A DNA stretch of 64,000 bases from Leptospira bandrabouensis (GCF_004770905.1 NZ_RQHT01000014.1:1917001-1981000); one strand, 5' to 3'. Numbered from the stretch's first letter, positions 53,942 to 63,486 are shown. The notes: generated by a model from the letters alone, not told the origin. Numbers and translations: made by a program.

Positions 53942-54631
53942 GTGCTGCGATATTCAGAATATGATTCAAATTCACTCCAACAGTTTTCACTGAAGGAGAG
54001 AAAATTTGCAAAAACTAGAACTAATTTAACTTTTGCCTTCCTTTCTGAATTAGAAATTAAATCCTTTGATGAGATCAAAATCAAAGATCTCTGTCAAATG
54101 GCAGAAGTATCAGAGCCAACTTTCTATAATTATTTTCCAGAGAAAGGTGATTTGATCCTTCATTACATTCAGATTTGGAGTTTGCAAGTTTCCGTTTTTG
54201 CTAAGGAAAAAAAACTTTCGGAATCCGGATTTGGAATCCTCTGTGCACTCTTTCGATACACAGCCAAAGAATCCAAAAAAAATCCGAGAATTCTTTTGGA
54301 AATTATCTCCTTCCAAGCTAAAACAAAGAAAAAGTTACAAGAGCCCAAACTCACAAAAGCAGAACGCGTTTTACTTTTCCCTAAAATTGTTGGTATTGAA
54401 GATTTGGATGCCAATGGTGTAGAAGGAATCATTCGAAATGCCTTAACTCTTGCGGCCCAAAATGGCGAACTGCCGGCAACAACGGATTGGAAATCTTTTT
54501 CAATGGCAATTGCATCTTGTTTTTTTGGTGTTCCCATTCTTGCCTTTCAAATGAACCAAAACTTAGAAAAACTCTGGATCGAATCACTTGATTATCTTTG
54601 GCGTGGAGCAGGTGGCAAAGTAAAGGCATAA
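53942..54631 (+). CDS. TetR family regulator
   Basis: 229 residues from GTG 53942. Helix-turn-helix IKIKDLCQMAEVSEPTFYNYFPEKGDLILHYI; the C-terminal domain has the pattern ALFRYTAKESKKNPRILLEI. It is followed 62 bases downstream on the same strand by the Lnt-like acyltransferase gene and preceded by a palindrome, so it may control itself and that gene. Ligand unknown; lipid-related signals are only a guess from the neighbour. Confidence 0.82.
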   Translation: MLRYSEYDSNSLQQFSLKERKFAKTRTNLTFAFLSELEIKSFDEIKIKDLCQMAEVSEPTFYNYFPEKGDLILHYIQIWSLQVSVFAKEKKLSESGFGILCALFRYTAKESKKNPRILLEIISFQAKTKKKLQEPKLTKAERVLLFPKIVGIEDLDANGVEGIIRNALTLAAQNGELPATTDWKSFSMAIASCFFGVPILAFQMNQNLEKLWIESLDYLWRGAGGKVKA

Positions 54632-54693
54632 AATGGAGAGGTTTGGTCGAGGTAAGTTTGAGTCATCATACATTAGAATATAAGGAAATATTT

Positions 54694-56136
54694 ATGAAAT
54701 TTTTTAATCAAAAACGATATTTGTTATTCATGGGAGGGGTTTTCCTTGGTTTTACTGGAATGAATTGGAACATTCCTTTTTTTGCCTGGTTTGCTCTGGT
54801 TCCTTTTTTACGTTATGTTCGACTAGGTCATTCCTGGTGGATTCTTCTTTTTTCCCTTATTTTGATTCAAACTGCTTCTACAATGCGAATTGTTTCTGAA
54901 CCATTTCACATAGGAATTGCTTTTGTTTCGGGAATCCAAGGGGGAATCGTATTTACCATTTTACTTTGGATTTGGAATCGAATTAGGCTCAAATTTTCGA
55001 ACCATATCTCACCTATACTTAGTTTTGCCTTTTTATTTACCATAGTTGAATGGTTAGGTGGTTATGGTTCTGCATTAGGAGTTTGGGGTATGTTTGCCAA
55101 TACGCAAATTAACAATTTGATTCTTATGCAATCGGCGTCGTTATTTGGAGCCACGGGAATTAGTTTTCTTATTTTTTTTGTAAATGGTAGTTTCGAACAA
55201 ACTCTATCCGAATTGATTTTTAATTCAACGATTTCAAAAAATTCTAGAATTTCGTTAATCACCTGCTTTTTGTTATTCGTTGGATTGTTGTTTTATGGTG
55301 CCTTCCGTCTTACCAATACGATCGAAGGAAAAAGTATAAAAGTCGGGACTGTTACTTCTAAAATAGAAATCCAAACGATGTGGTTAGATCCAATCGCAAA
55401 TCAAAAAAATACTGAAATTGTTTTTCAGAGAACCAAACAAGCGGCAGATGAAGGTGCTAAAGTTATCGTTTGGAATGAAGGAGCCGTTCTTATCAACAGA
55501 AAGGAAGAAGATTATTTTCTGAAAAAAGTAAGTAATCTTGCCAAAGAGATAGAATCAGAAATCATCGCAGCTTACATTGTTCCACTTAAGGAAAAAGAAT
55601 TCTTTATGGAAAACAAATTGTATTGGATAGGTAAAGACGGCTCAACCCGCCAAATTTATTTCAAACAATTTATTCCACCCGGTGAGCCAGTTTCTCATAC
55701 ACCTTCAGAAATCAGGGCGATTGAAACAGAATGGGGTAAAATGTCAGTGGCCATTTGTTATGATTTTGATAGTCTCCAACTAACAAAAAAACATGCTGAA
55801 TTGCGAACAGGAGTCACTTATATCCCTGCTTCCGATTGGAAGGGAATTAATCCGTTCCATACGGAAATGGCAACTCTAAGAGGGATCGAAAATGGTAGCT
55901 CGATTGTACGTTCCACGCGAGGTGCTTTATCGGGGATTTATGATGCTTATGGTCGTCCGAAGGGAACTCTTGATTATTATGAGGACAATGACGGAGTATT
56001 AGTAGCATCAGTTCCTATATCTGTGGTTCCTACTTTATACCAAAGTTTAGGGAATTGGATGATTGCCTTGGGAGGATTCTATTTTTTAGTTTCAGGTGCA
56101 TTCATTTTTGTGAATGTACTAAAGAATAGAGACTAA
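54694..56136 (+). CDS. Lnt-like membrane nitrilase-fold N-acyltransferase
   Basis: 480 residues from ATG 54694, which has AAGGA seven bases upstream; an in-frame start at 54598 lies within the TetR gene. About six membrane helices (1-215) are followed by a carbon-nitrogen hydrolase domain (from about 230). The Glu-Lys-Cys triad appears as VWNEGAV, KQFIPPGE and AICYDFDS. The usual ICYE of apolipoprotein N-acyltransferase reads ICYD here. The layout is that of Lnt, which adds a third acyl chain to lipoproteins; whether this is the housekeeping Lnt or a paralogue cannot be decided in the window. Confidence 0.83.
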   Translation: MKFFNQKRYLLFMGGVFLGFTGMNWNIPFFAWFALVPFLRYVRLGHSWWILLFSLILIQTASTMRIVSEPFHIGIAFVSGIQGGIVFTILLWIWNRIRLKFSNHISPILSFAFLFTIVEWLGGYGSALGVWGMFANTQINNLILMQSASLFGATGISFLIFFVNGSFEQTLSELIFNSTISKNSRISLITCFLLFVGLLFYGAFRLTNTIEGKSIKVGTVTSKIEIQTMWLDPIANQKNTEIVFQRTKQAADEGAKVIVWNEGAVLINRKEEDYFLKKVSNLAKEIESEIIAAYIVPLKEKEFFMENKLYWIGKDGSTRQIYFKQFIPPGEPVSHTPSEIRAIETEWGKMSVAICYDFDSLQLTKKHAELRTGVTYIPASDWKGINPFHTEMATLRGIENGSSIVRSTRGALSGIYDAYGRPKGTLDYYEDNDGVLVASVPISVVPTLYQSLGNWMIALGGFYFLVSGAFIFVNVLKNRD

Positions 56137-56276
56137 CAGGAATTTGTGTCATTGATTAAAAGAAAAACTTATTATTAGAAAAATTCTAAATATTTGGTTG
56201 AATTAAATTTTCTTTTTGTCATCATTTGTAGTCGAGAAATCCTATCCCCCCTCTTGGAATTCTCAAAGGATGTTTG

Positions 56277-58433
56277 ATGACAGTAGTCGCTGATAAATCT
56301 ATTTTGTTAGTCGAAGACGAAGCAATTCTTGCTATGTTCGAAAAAAACCAATTGGAACAGGGGGGATATCTTGTTACCCATGTTAGCAATGGTGAAAATG
56401 CCATCCACCTAGTCATCCGAGAGGAAAAACCTTTTGATTTAATCCTTATGGACATTGACTTAGGGCGTGGATTGGATGGAACCCAGACTGCTACAGAAAT
56501 TTTAAACTATAAAGAAATCCCTGTTGTATTTCTTTCATCTCATACAGAAAGAGAAATTGTAAAGAAAACCGAGACCATCACCTCTTATGGTTATGTGGTC
56601 AAAAACTCAGGTTTTACCGTGCTTGATGCTTCGATAAAAATGGCATTCAAACTTTTTGAAGCAAATGAATTAACTAAAAGTAAAAAAGAACATTTAGAAA
56701 CCGTATTACATTCTATAGGTGATGGTGTTATCGCAACCGATAGCGAAGGCAAAGTCATTCGAATGAACCCAGTTGCTGAAAAACTAACAGGATGGACACA
56801 CGATGATGCAGAAGGCCATAACATTCGTGAAGTTTTCAAAATCGTGAATGTAAAAACACGTAGTTTGGTGGAAAATCCCGTTGATATAGTTTTACGTACA
56901 AATTCAATTGTTGGTCTTGCCAACCATACAGTCCTCCTTTCTAAGGATGGTTCTGAATATCAAATTTCAGATTCTGGATCTCCCATTAAAGATTTAAATG
57001 GAGACACAAGAGGTGTCGTTTTGGTATTTCGAGATATTACAGCCGAATACAATGTGCAAAGTCATATTGCAAAACAAGCAAATATGTTAAATAATGTGTT
57101 AGATGCTGTTATCGGAACAGACTTTAATCATCGTATTAACTATTGGAATAAAGCAGCAGAAAAAATCTACCTTTGGAAAGCAGAAGAGGTGATGGGTAAA
57201 TCCGTTTTTGAAGTTTTAAAAACAGATTATCTACAATTAACTAGCGACCAAGTGATAGAAAGAGTAAACACAGATGGAAGTTTTATTGGTGAGGTCATCC
57301 AGTTTGCAAAAGATGGAAACATTCGTAATATCGAAGTGAACCAAGTTTTGTTAAATGATGAAAGTGAATTGCCTATTGGATATATTGCTGTTGGGAGAGA
57401 TATTTCCGAAAGATTGAATGCGATGAAACAAATTCGAGAATCAGAAGCAAAACTCACTCAAATCATCGAATCGGCTATGGATGCCATCATCAGCATTGAC
57501 CAATCTAAAAAAATCATTCTCTTTAATGGTGCTGCCGAAAAGATGTTTGGATACGAATCTTTTGAAATTATAGGACAAGCTTTAGATCGTTTGATTCCTT
57601 TGGATTTCCGTAACCAACATGATAACCATATCGATTCATTTTCCAAAACAGGAGTCAGTCGTAGGGCAATGGGGGCTCTTGGTCAGATTCGCGGTCTCAG
57701 ATCCAACGGAGAAGAGTTCCCTCTCGAAGCATCCATATCTCAAATTTCTGTTAAAGGTGAAAAACTATTTACAGTGATATTAAGGGATGTGAGCGTCCGA
57801 AATCTTGCTGAATCAAAAATCCAAAAATTATTACACGAAAAAGAAAACATACTCAAAGAAATTCATCATCGTGTAAAAAATAATATGAGTTCCATCTTTA
57901 CACTGTTAACTCTACAAGCAAGGTCGCAGACAGAAACCTCAACGCAAACCATTCTTTATGAGGCCGCCGGTCGAGTCAAAAGTATGATTGTTTTATATGA
58001 TAAACTTTATCATTCGGCAACTGACAATACTGTATCTTTGCAAGATTATTTCCCAGCCATCTTTGAGGAAATTGTTAATATTTTTCCAAAAAAAATTGAA
58101 TTGAAGATGGATATCCTACAAGAACCAATTGAGTTAAATGCCAAACTCCTTTCTTCTCTGGGAATTATTCTGAACGAACTCATCACTAATTCAATGAAAC
58201 ATGCCTTCAATGAAATTACCAAAGCACAGATCTGTTTAAAAATCTTCAGAGAAGAAAAAAAACTGTATTTAGAGTATTCTGACAACGGACCTGGGATTCC
58301 CGAATCTATCTCAATAGAACATTCACCTGGATTTGGGCTGCAATTGATAGGGATGCTCGTGGACCAGATTGAAGGTAAAATTAGCATTGTTAGAAACCCA
58401 ATTCCAAAGTTTCTATTAGAACTAAGTCTTTGA
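56277..58433 (+). CDS. REC-PAS-PAS-PAS HisKA_2 histidine kinase
   Basis: 718 residues from ATG 56277, behind AAAGGA. An N-terminal receiver (VEDEAILAM; Asp in LILMDIDLGRGLDG), three PAS domains (SIGDGVIATDSEGKVIRMN near 142, a second near 270 and a third SAMDAIISIDQSKKIILFN near 400), then HisKA_2 with LKEIHHRVKNNMSSIFTLL and an HATPase with LNELITNSMKHAFNE and DNGPGIP. HisKA_2 kinases commonly phosphorylate single-domain or anti-anti-sigma regulators in general stress. No membrane segment. It lies 140 bases after the Lnt-like gene. Confidence 0.92.
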   Translation: MTVVADKSILLVEDEAILAMFEKNQLEQGGYLVTHVSNGENAIHLVIREEKPFDLILMDIDLGRGLDGTQTATEILNYKEIPVVFLSSHTEREIVKKTETITSYGYVVKNSGFTVLDASIKMAFKLFEANELTKSKKEHLETVLHSIGDGVIATDSEGKVIRMNPVAEKLTGWTHDDAEGHNIREVFKIVNVKTRSLVENPVDIVLRTNSIVGLANHTVLLSKDGSEYQISDSGSPIKDLNGDTRGVVLVFRDITAEYNVQSHIAKQANMLNNVLDAVIGTDFNHRINYWNKAAEKIYLWKAEEVMGKSVFEVLKTDYLQLTSDQVIERVNTDGSFIGEVIQFAKDGNIRNIEVNQVLLNDESELPIGYIAVGRDISERLNAMKQIRESEAKLTQIIESAMDAIISIDQSKKIILFNGAAEKMFGYESFEIIGQALDRLIPLDFRNQHDNHIDSFSKTGVSRRAMGALGQIRGLRSNGEEFPLEASISQISVKGEKLFTVILRDVSVRNLAESKIQKLLHEKENILKEIHHRVKNNMSSIFTLLTLQARSQTETSTQTILYEAAGRVKSMIVLYDKLYHSATDNTVSLQDYFPAIFEEIVNIFPKKIELKMDILQEPIELNAKLLSSLGIILNELITNSMKHAFNEITKAQICLKIFREEKKLYLEYSDNGPGIPESISIEHSPGFGLQLIGMLVDQIEGKISIVRNPIPKFLLELSL

Positions 58434-58528
58434 TTGGTTCTATGTTTTACTTTTAAAAATAATTAGATTTTAAGTTCTTTCGAACGAATTCTTGTTTACC
58501 TCGTTTAGGAATTCATTTCTATTTTCCC

Positions 58529-59308
58529 ATGGGCCAACTTCAACTCTTCGTTGTATTATGTTATGCAATTCCATTTTTTGTGATTCTTTTTCCGATTGGA
58601 TTATCTTTCTCTTATATTTTTAAAATCACTGGTTTAGACCAGTGGTCAAACCGTATCAATAACTACTTAGGTTATTTCTGGTATCGTTCTTTTTTTGTAA
58701 TTACGGGAAGAAAGTTACAGTTTGTACAGGGAAATTGGGACCCTAATGGAAATAATCGTTTTTTAATTTGTAACCATACCAATGCCTTGGAAGTTCCTTT
58801 GATCGTTGCTCTACCGTATTTGGCAAATTCTAAAGATGTTAAATTATCTTATTTGGGTGGGGATATCATTCAAAGATATAAAATCATTCCTCTTATGATG
58901 CATAAAACCATTGTGGAAGCAGTTATTTATTCAGAAAAAAAACCGAATTTTAGAAACTTTAAAACGGACGTACTTAGAGTTTTAAAAACTAGATCTATTT
59001 TTTTATATCCTGAAGGTGAGAGAACATTTACCGAAGAAGTTAAACCTTTTCAGACAGGAGTAATGAAAATTGCGTATAAATTTAATGTGGATTTAGACGT
59101 TTTTGTTGTCAGCGGGATGATGGGTTATTCTAATCTCAAAGAATACTCTCATTTAAAAAAATCTAAAACTATCTATTTCCATTTTTGCGGATCCATCAAA
59201 GCAAAGGATTATTCTACATTTGAAGCCTATTTAGCAGCGGCAGAAACGATGATGAAAAATAAAAAAAGAGAAATTGAAGCTATTGAAATGTCCGCCGTTA
59301 CCGTATAA
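58529..59308 (+). CDS. PlsC-like lysophospholipid acyltransferase
   Basis: 259 residues with an N-terminal membrane helix (8-32) and an acyltransferase domain. The catalytic motif reads NHTNALE, which is HX4E where the family has HX4D. Motif III is YPEGERT (EGxR), and the remaining Arg/Lys residues are in RYKIIPL. Members put an acyl chain on lysophosphatidate at the inner membrane. The Asp-to-Glu change weakens confidence in the usual chemistry. Start ATG 58529. Confidence 0.82.
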   Translation: MGQLQLFVVLCYAIPFFVILFPIGLSFSYIFKITGLDQWSNRINNYLGYFWYRSFFVITGRKLQFVQGNWDPNGNNRFLICNHTNALEVPLIVALPYLANSKDVKLSYLGGDIIQRYKIIPLMMHKTIVEAVIYSEKKPNFRNFKTDVLRVLKTRSIFLYPEGERTFTEEVKPFQTGVMKIAYKFNVDLDVFVVSGMMGYSNLKEYSHLKKSKTIYFHFCGSIKAKDYSTFEAYLAAAETMMKNKKREIEAIEMSAVTV

Positions 59309-59338
59309 CGGCGAATACTTATTAATTTTTAATTTTGG

Positions 59339-59827
59339 TTATTTGGGTAAGTTTTTAGTAAACGCTACTAATTGGTCTAGTGCAGCGCCCCAACCGTCCA
59401 TAAATCCCATATCTTCGTGTTGTTTTCTAGTTTCAGGATCTTTGTGTTTTGCTAACGCTTTGTATTTGGTTGCCTTACCAATTCGTTCCATTGTAACGAA
59501 TGCGGTCATAAAACTATTGCCAGAAGGTCTATAACCTGGAAGTAAACTATCCGTAAAAACTAACTTTTGTAAGGGGACAATTTCCAAAAAACATCCACTA
59601 TTGGGAAATTGGGTTCCTTCCGGTGATTCCATCATTGTATAGAACTCACCACCTGGTTTTAAATCAATTCTACAATCGATAGTTTTCCAAGGTGCTGGTG
59701 TAAACCAATGGATTAATTGTTCTGGTTTCGTCCATGCATTCCAAACCAATTCTACTGGTACTTCGACAATTCTCTCTAACACTAAATCCAATTCAGGATT
59801 GAATGTTTCATTTGATTCGTTACTCAT
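59339..59827 (-). CDS. SRPBCC (AHSA1-type) ligand-binding protein
   Basis: 162 residues. [79 protein letters not shown] is the SRPBCC/AHSA1 fold, a hydrophobic-cavity protein. The C-terminal helix has [15 protein letters not shown]. It overlaps the ArsR gene by eight bases, a frequent bacterial pair in which the regulator and the cavity protein are co-expressed. Ligand unknown. Confidence 0.9.
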   Translation of the reverse strand: MSNESNETFNPELDLVLERIVEVPVELVWNAWTKPEQLIHWFTPAPWKTIDCRIDLKPGGEFYTMMESPEGTQFPNSGCFLEIVPLQKLVFTDSLLPGYRPSGNSFMTAFVTMERIGKATKYKALAKHKDPETRKQHEDMGFMDGWGAALDQLVAFTKNLPK

Positions 59828-60161
59828 ACTTTTTCCCCTTTGTCTTTAACAAGAATGTATCCAATTGATTTAACCTTGTGTTCCATAAAGATTTTTGAAT
59901 CTGCAACCAAGATTCCATGACAGAAAATGGGTTATGATTTAGGTAACAGATTCTCACCCTTCCTACCTTTTTAGTATAGATCAACTGACTTGATTCTAAA
60001 ATATCTAAATGTTGCATAAAAGAAGGCATGGCCATGGAGAAAGGTTTTGCCAAATCACTGACACTGGCAGGGCCTTGGCTCAGTCGTTCTACAACTTGCC
60101 TTCTTGTTGGATCAGAAAGTGCATGGAATACCACATCAATATTATACGACCTTTTGACCAT
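59820..60161 (-). CDS. ArsR family regulator
   Basis: 113 residues of a winged-helix repressor. [66 protein letters not shown] contains the ArsR pattern; there is no Cys, so it is not a metal sensor of the CXC type, and probably responds to another signal. It is first in the operon with the SRPBCC gene and lies 22 bases from a perfect 11-base-arm palindrome. Confidence 0.9.
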   Translation of the reverse strand: MVKRSYNIDVVFHALSDPTRRQVVERLSQGPASVSDLAKPFSMAMPSFMQHLDILESSQLIYTKKVGRVRICYLNHNPFSVMESWLQIQKSLWNTRLNQLDTFLLKTKGKKYE

Positions 60162-60183
60162 AGAGGCATAATAACAGAATTTA

Positions 60184-60209
60184 ATACTTAGGTCAACACC
60201 TAAGTATTG
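60184..60209. promoter_or_regulatory. Palindrome, ArsR operator candidate
   Basis: AATACTTAGGT-CAAC-ACCTAAGTATT has perfect 11-base arms with a four-base spacer. A further TTAAGTATT half site follows just downstream near 60214. Its place, 22 bases upstream of the ArsR ATG, fits autorepression, and it also lies upstream of the divergent antiporter. Confidence 0.75.
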
Positions 60210-60248
60210 GGTTTAAGTATTTTTTAAAAGATAGTTTTCTTAGAAAAC

Positions 60249-60270
60249 CCTTTCCATTTTATAGGAAAGG
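60249..60270 (+). promoter_or_regulatory. Hairpin that buries the antiporter's ribosome site
   Basis: CCTTTCC-ATTTTATA-GGAAAGG forms a perfect seven-base stem. Its right arm GGAAAGG is the Shine-Dalgarno region, ending three bases before ATG 60274, so the stem could restrict translation unless opened. No crcB-type fluoride riboswitch is visible. Confidence 0.5.
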
Positions 60271-60273
60271 CAA

Positions 60274-61566
60274 ATGAAGCGAGGAATTTCTCAATTTCAG
60301 AACCTGGTATCTCTCTATTGGGACTCTTTTTGCCTAAGGTACCTAACCAAGTGGTTATTTTTTATCCTTCTCATTGCTTTGTCTGTCGGTTCTACTTCTG
60401 CCTTTTTTTTGGTGGCCCTTGATACAGTCACATCGATTCGAGAATCTCATATATGGCTCGTATATTTTCTTCCTTTCGCCGGTTTTGCGATAGGTTGGTT
60501 CTATTTTCATTACGGAAAAAATGCCAACAAAGGAAATAACCTTCTTTTAGAGGAAATCCATTCTCCTTCTTCCATCATTCCATTTCGGATGACACCTTTG
60601 GTTTTACTCGGAACACTGGTTACCCATCTTTTTGGTGGGTCTGCTGGTAGAGAAGGAACAGCAGTACAGATGGGAGGATCCATCGCTCACCAAATCGTTC
60701 GATTCTTTCCAATGAAGATTCATGAACACCAAACATTGATTATCCTTGGAATCAGTGCTGGTTTTGCTTCTGTTTTTGGGACTCCACTCGCCGCGACTAT
60801 TTTTTCTATTGAAGTCATTCGCATTGGAAGTTATCGTTATCAGTGGATCATTCCTGCTTTTCTTTCAGCATATTTATCTCACTTGGTTTGTTTGTCTTGG
60901 GGTGTTTCCCACTCTCATTATCCAAAAATTTCCTTTGATTATAATGGAACCCTTTTGATTTGTTTGTTCGTGTTAGCTGTTTTATCGGGATGGGTAGCAA
61001 AACTTTTTAGTTGGCTTATGCATTCTATTTCTCATTTGTTTTCTAGGTGGATTCCTTATCCACCACTTAGGCCCTTTGTTGGTGGTATTATACTTGTGAT
61101 TGTCTTTGTTTTCGGATTCAACCTCGAATATTTTGGTTTAGGTCTTCCCACAATCCAAAGAGCATTTTTGGAACCATTACCAGGGGAAACATTTCTTTTG
61201 AAGTTACTTTTAACAGTGACTACCATTGGCTCTGGTTTTAAAGGAGGTGAGGTGACTCCACTCTTTTTTATTGGAGCCAGTTTGGGAAATTTATTTGGGT
61301 ATTTTGATCCTTTTCATCTTACTATGTTTGTGGGAATTGGATTTATCTCTGTATTCGCAGGTGCCACGAACACTCCTTTGGCATGTGCTGTGATGGGAAT
61401 GGAATTGTTTGGATGGGAATGTGGAATCTTTTTTCTTTTGAGTGCTGGAATTGCTTATATTTGTTCTGGGCACACAAGCATTTATCAATCACAAATGATT
61501 GGCAAAACCAAACCACTGAGTCGGCCTTCAGATTCTGGTAAAAAAATTTCTGACTTAAAAAAATAA
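60274..61566 (+). CDS. CLC-family antiporter, CLC-F (fluoride) type
   Basis: 430 residues, about ten membrane helices. In place of the chloride-type GSGIP the sequence has GNNLLLEEIH (about 86-95), and the second filter motif is GREGTAVQMGG (about 125), with the gating Glu present. GNN followed by Leu is the wording I associate with fluoride/proton antiporters (CLC-F) and not chloride channels. GFASVFGTPLAATIFSIEV, GSGFKGGEVTPLFFIGASLG and FAGATNTPLACAVMGMELFG are general CLC signatures. It would export fluoride. Neither a riboswitch nor crcB is next to it. Confidence 0.85.
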   Translation: MKRGISQFQNLVSLYWDSFCLRYLTKWLFFILLIALSVGSTSAFFLVALDTVTSIRESHIWLVYFLPFAGFAIGWFYFHYGKNANKGNNLLLEEIHSPSSIIPFRMTPLVLLGTLVTHLFGGSAGREGTAVQMGGSIAHQIVRFFPMKIHEHQTLIILGISAGFASVFGTPLAATIFSIEVIRIGSYRYQWIIPAFLSAYLSHLVCLSWGVSHSHYPKISFDYNGTLLICLFVLAVLSGWVAKLFSWLMHSISHLFSRWIPYPPLRPFVGGIILVIVFVFGFNLEYFGLGLPTIQRAFLEPLPGETFLLKLLLTVTTIGSGFKGGEVTPLFFIGASLGNLFGYFDPFHLTMFVGIGFISVFAGATNTPLACAVMGMELFGWECGIFFLLSAGIAYICSGHTSIYQSQMIGKTKPLSRPSDSGKKISDLKK

Positions 61567-61627
61567 TTTTCAAATAGTCATTGCTCATTTATTTTTCATG
61601 TTCAACTTCTGTGTGACGGAGAAACTA

Positions 61628-62266
61628 ATGTTAGCTGAAAATAAATCACTAAAAACTTTTTTATGGAAACAAACAATCGTTGGTTTTTTGTTTTTGATTT
61701 TTCCCATTTTTTTATTCTTTTTTAGTGGAACCGGAGCCCGATTGGATTGTGATCCCAAGGAATGTATCCTCAACCGTAAACAATTCACACAAAGTTCAGA
61801 AGACCGTTTTAATCCCAGAGAAATTGAACGAATTGGGTACAATTACCAAGGTGCAGCCAGGCAAAAGACAGGAGTCAGTTCCAGCGGTTTTTCCGGGTCT
61901 GATCTAGAAATCCACTTACGAAATGGGAAAAACATTCTAATTTTTGGAACACCTGTCGGCTACCAGTTTGGGAATTTAGATTTTCGCAGTTTAGATTCTT
62001 TGAGAGAAATTGGTATTGTTTCTTCCTTAACACTCACAAGTTATAGTTTTGGCGGTAAACTCTTGTTTATTGGTCCAACATTAGCCGCCATTGGTTATAT
62101 TCTTATTTTAGTTTCCTTTGTGTGGCCGGTCGGCCCCGATTTGGATCCAAAAGTTTTAGCTAAAAATCGTATTTATAATTTAATTCTTTTTGTGGGGACT
62201 TTATCCATTGTGACATTTTTGTATTTATCACTTTGGAATTGGGCAAAATCCTATTTAATTTCTTAA
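61628..62266 (+). CDS. Hypothetical membrane protein
   Basis: 212 residues from ATG 61628, which has GGAG about seven bases upstream; a longer frame begins at 61598. Three hydrophobic segments (about 14-34, 142-164 and 178-200) flank a central, probably extracytoplasmic, domain with two Cys (LDCDPKECIL) and GSDLEIHLRNGKNILIFGTPVG. Not recognised. It overlaps nothing and precedes a FecR-domain lipoprotein by 83 bases. Confidence 0.7.
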   Translation: MLAENKSLKTFLWKQTIVGFLFLIFPIFLFFFSGTGARLDCDPKECILNRKQFTQSSEDRFNPREIERIGYNYQGAARQKTGVSSSGFSGSDLEIHLRNGKNILIFGTPVGYQFGNLDFRSLDSLREIGIVSSLTLTSYSFGGKLLFIGPTLAAIGYILILVSFVWPVGPDLDPKVLAKNRIYNLILFVGTLSIVTFLYLSLWNWAKSYLIS

Positions 62267-62349
62267 AAACTAAATTTTGTTTTTACAATTTTGATAATGG
62301 AGATACATTGAGTTGTTTCTTTTTCTACAAGGACATTCGGAAAAAAAAT

Positions 62350-63486
62350 ATGAAAACTATCGTTACACTTTTTGCTATTTTACTGATCACTTTTCATTGC
62401 AGTCGTTTCCAATTTGGATCTAACCAAACAAAAGACGAAACCGCAGGTGCAGTCATTACCTTCTTTCAAGGAAATATTACGATCAGTTCCCAAGGTAAGG
62501 AATCCAAAGCCAAGATTGGAGATGTGGTTCGTCCAGGGGATCGGATCGTTACCAAATTAGGTAGGGTCGATTTACAAACCTATCGTGGGGAAATCATTCG
62601 CATCAAAGACAACTCGGATATTTTGTTTCGAGATATAGCTGGGGAAAACCGTCCCAATACAGACATTCACATGATAGCAGGAAATTTACTGGTGAAATCA
62701 GTAAAATTAAAATCAGGACAAAATCTTTCCGTAACTTCGCCTACAATGGTGGCGGGTGTTAGGGGAACTGTTTTTTCTTTTGAGTTAGACCAAGGTTCTG
62801 TACCGAAAGTGAAAGTCTACGAAGGTGCCGTTTCCGTTGCTTTCAAAACCTCGCCCAAGTTAGTTGAGATCAATGAAGGACTATCTGCGGAGAACTATAA
62901 TCGTTTGGTAAAAACTCTAGAAGAAAACGAAGTGGTTTTGGAACCTGGAGAAAGGTTGGAAGTGAATCCTAACCTTAATGAGTTGGTCTATTTGATCAAT
63001 GCAAAGGTTCCTGCCAAGGCCCTTACCAATGAACAAATTTCTGGATTGATTGATATTGATAGCGGTCTTTCCAAATCACAAACTGTGATCACCCCGCAAG
63101 AAAAAGCGGAAGCGGAGACTCTTGTTTCCATTACTTCAGAAACCATTCACAAACAAATTGAATCAAAAAAGGAAAATTCGACTGAAAAAACAGAAGTCGG
63201 AACCATAGAACAGGAACATGAAGCCAAACGAATGGAAGCTTTAAATCAAATTGCAAAGGAAGCAGAAAAAACAGGTTTGGATAATGAAGAAGAAATCCAT
63301 AACCATTATAGCATCCTTGAAACCATTCATAAAACTAACGGGGATGTCCTATCTGGGGCAGTCGTTGCTCAGTTAGGTGATATATTTATTGTTCATTCCA
63401 CAAAAGGTGTTTATCAACTGTCTGTGGATGATATAGAATATGTGGAATACAAAAATTTTAAAGTAAAAACAAGGGCAAAAAAATAA
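62350..63486 (+). CDS. FecR-domain lipoprotein
   Basis: 378 residues from ATG 62350, where the lipoprotein signal starts (MKTIVTLFAILLITFHC). The frame runs to 62233 but that part overlaps the previous gene. FecR-like domain about 35-170: GDVVRPGDRIVTKLGRVDLQTYRGEIIRIKDNS and NLSVTSPTMVAGVRGTVFSFE with the conserved VRGT. The C-terminal half is a charged helical region, ending with IFIVHSTKGVYQLSVDDIEYVEY. FecR domains in spirochaetes are often envelope proteins unrelated to iron-citrate signalling; there is no FecI or TonB receptor nearby, so a role in the envelope is more likely. Confidence 0.83.
   Translation: MKTIVTLFAILLITFHCSRFQFGSNQTKDETAGAVITFFQGNITISSQGKESKAKIGDVVRPGDRIVTKLGRVDLQTYRGEIIRIKDNSDILFRDIAGENRPNTDIHMIAGNLLVKSVKLKSGQNLSVTSPTMVAGVRGTVFSFELDQGSVPKVKVYEGAVSVAFKTSPKLVEINEGLSAENYNRLVKTLEENEVVLEPGERLEVNPNLNELVYLINAKVPAKALTNEQISGLIDIDSGLSKSQTVITPQEKAEAETLVSITSETIHKQIESKKENSTEKTEVGTIEQEHEAKRMEALNQIAKEAEKTGLDNEEEIHNHYSILETIHKTNGDVLSGAVVAQLGDIFIVHSTKGVYQLSVDDIEYVEYKNFKVKTRAKK

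Noticed and set aside
54598..54693. Extended start of the Lnt-like protein
   Set aside because: It overlaps the TetR gene end and lacks a ribosome site, whereas ATG 54694 has AAGGA at good distance.
60209..60273. Fluoride (crcB) riboswitch before the CLC-F gene
   Set aside because: The short gap lacks the conserved core of that riboswitch; only a ribosome-site hairpin is seen.
62233..62349. Extended start of the FecR-domain lipoprotein
   Set aside because: It overlaps the preceding gene, and the lipoprotein signal begins at 62350.
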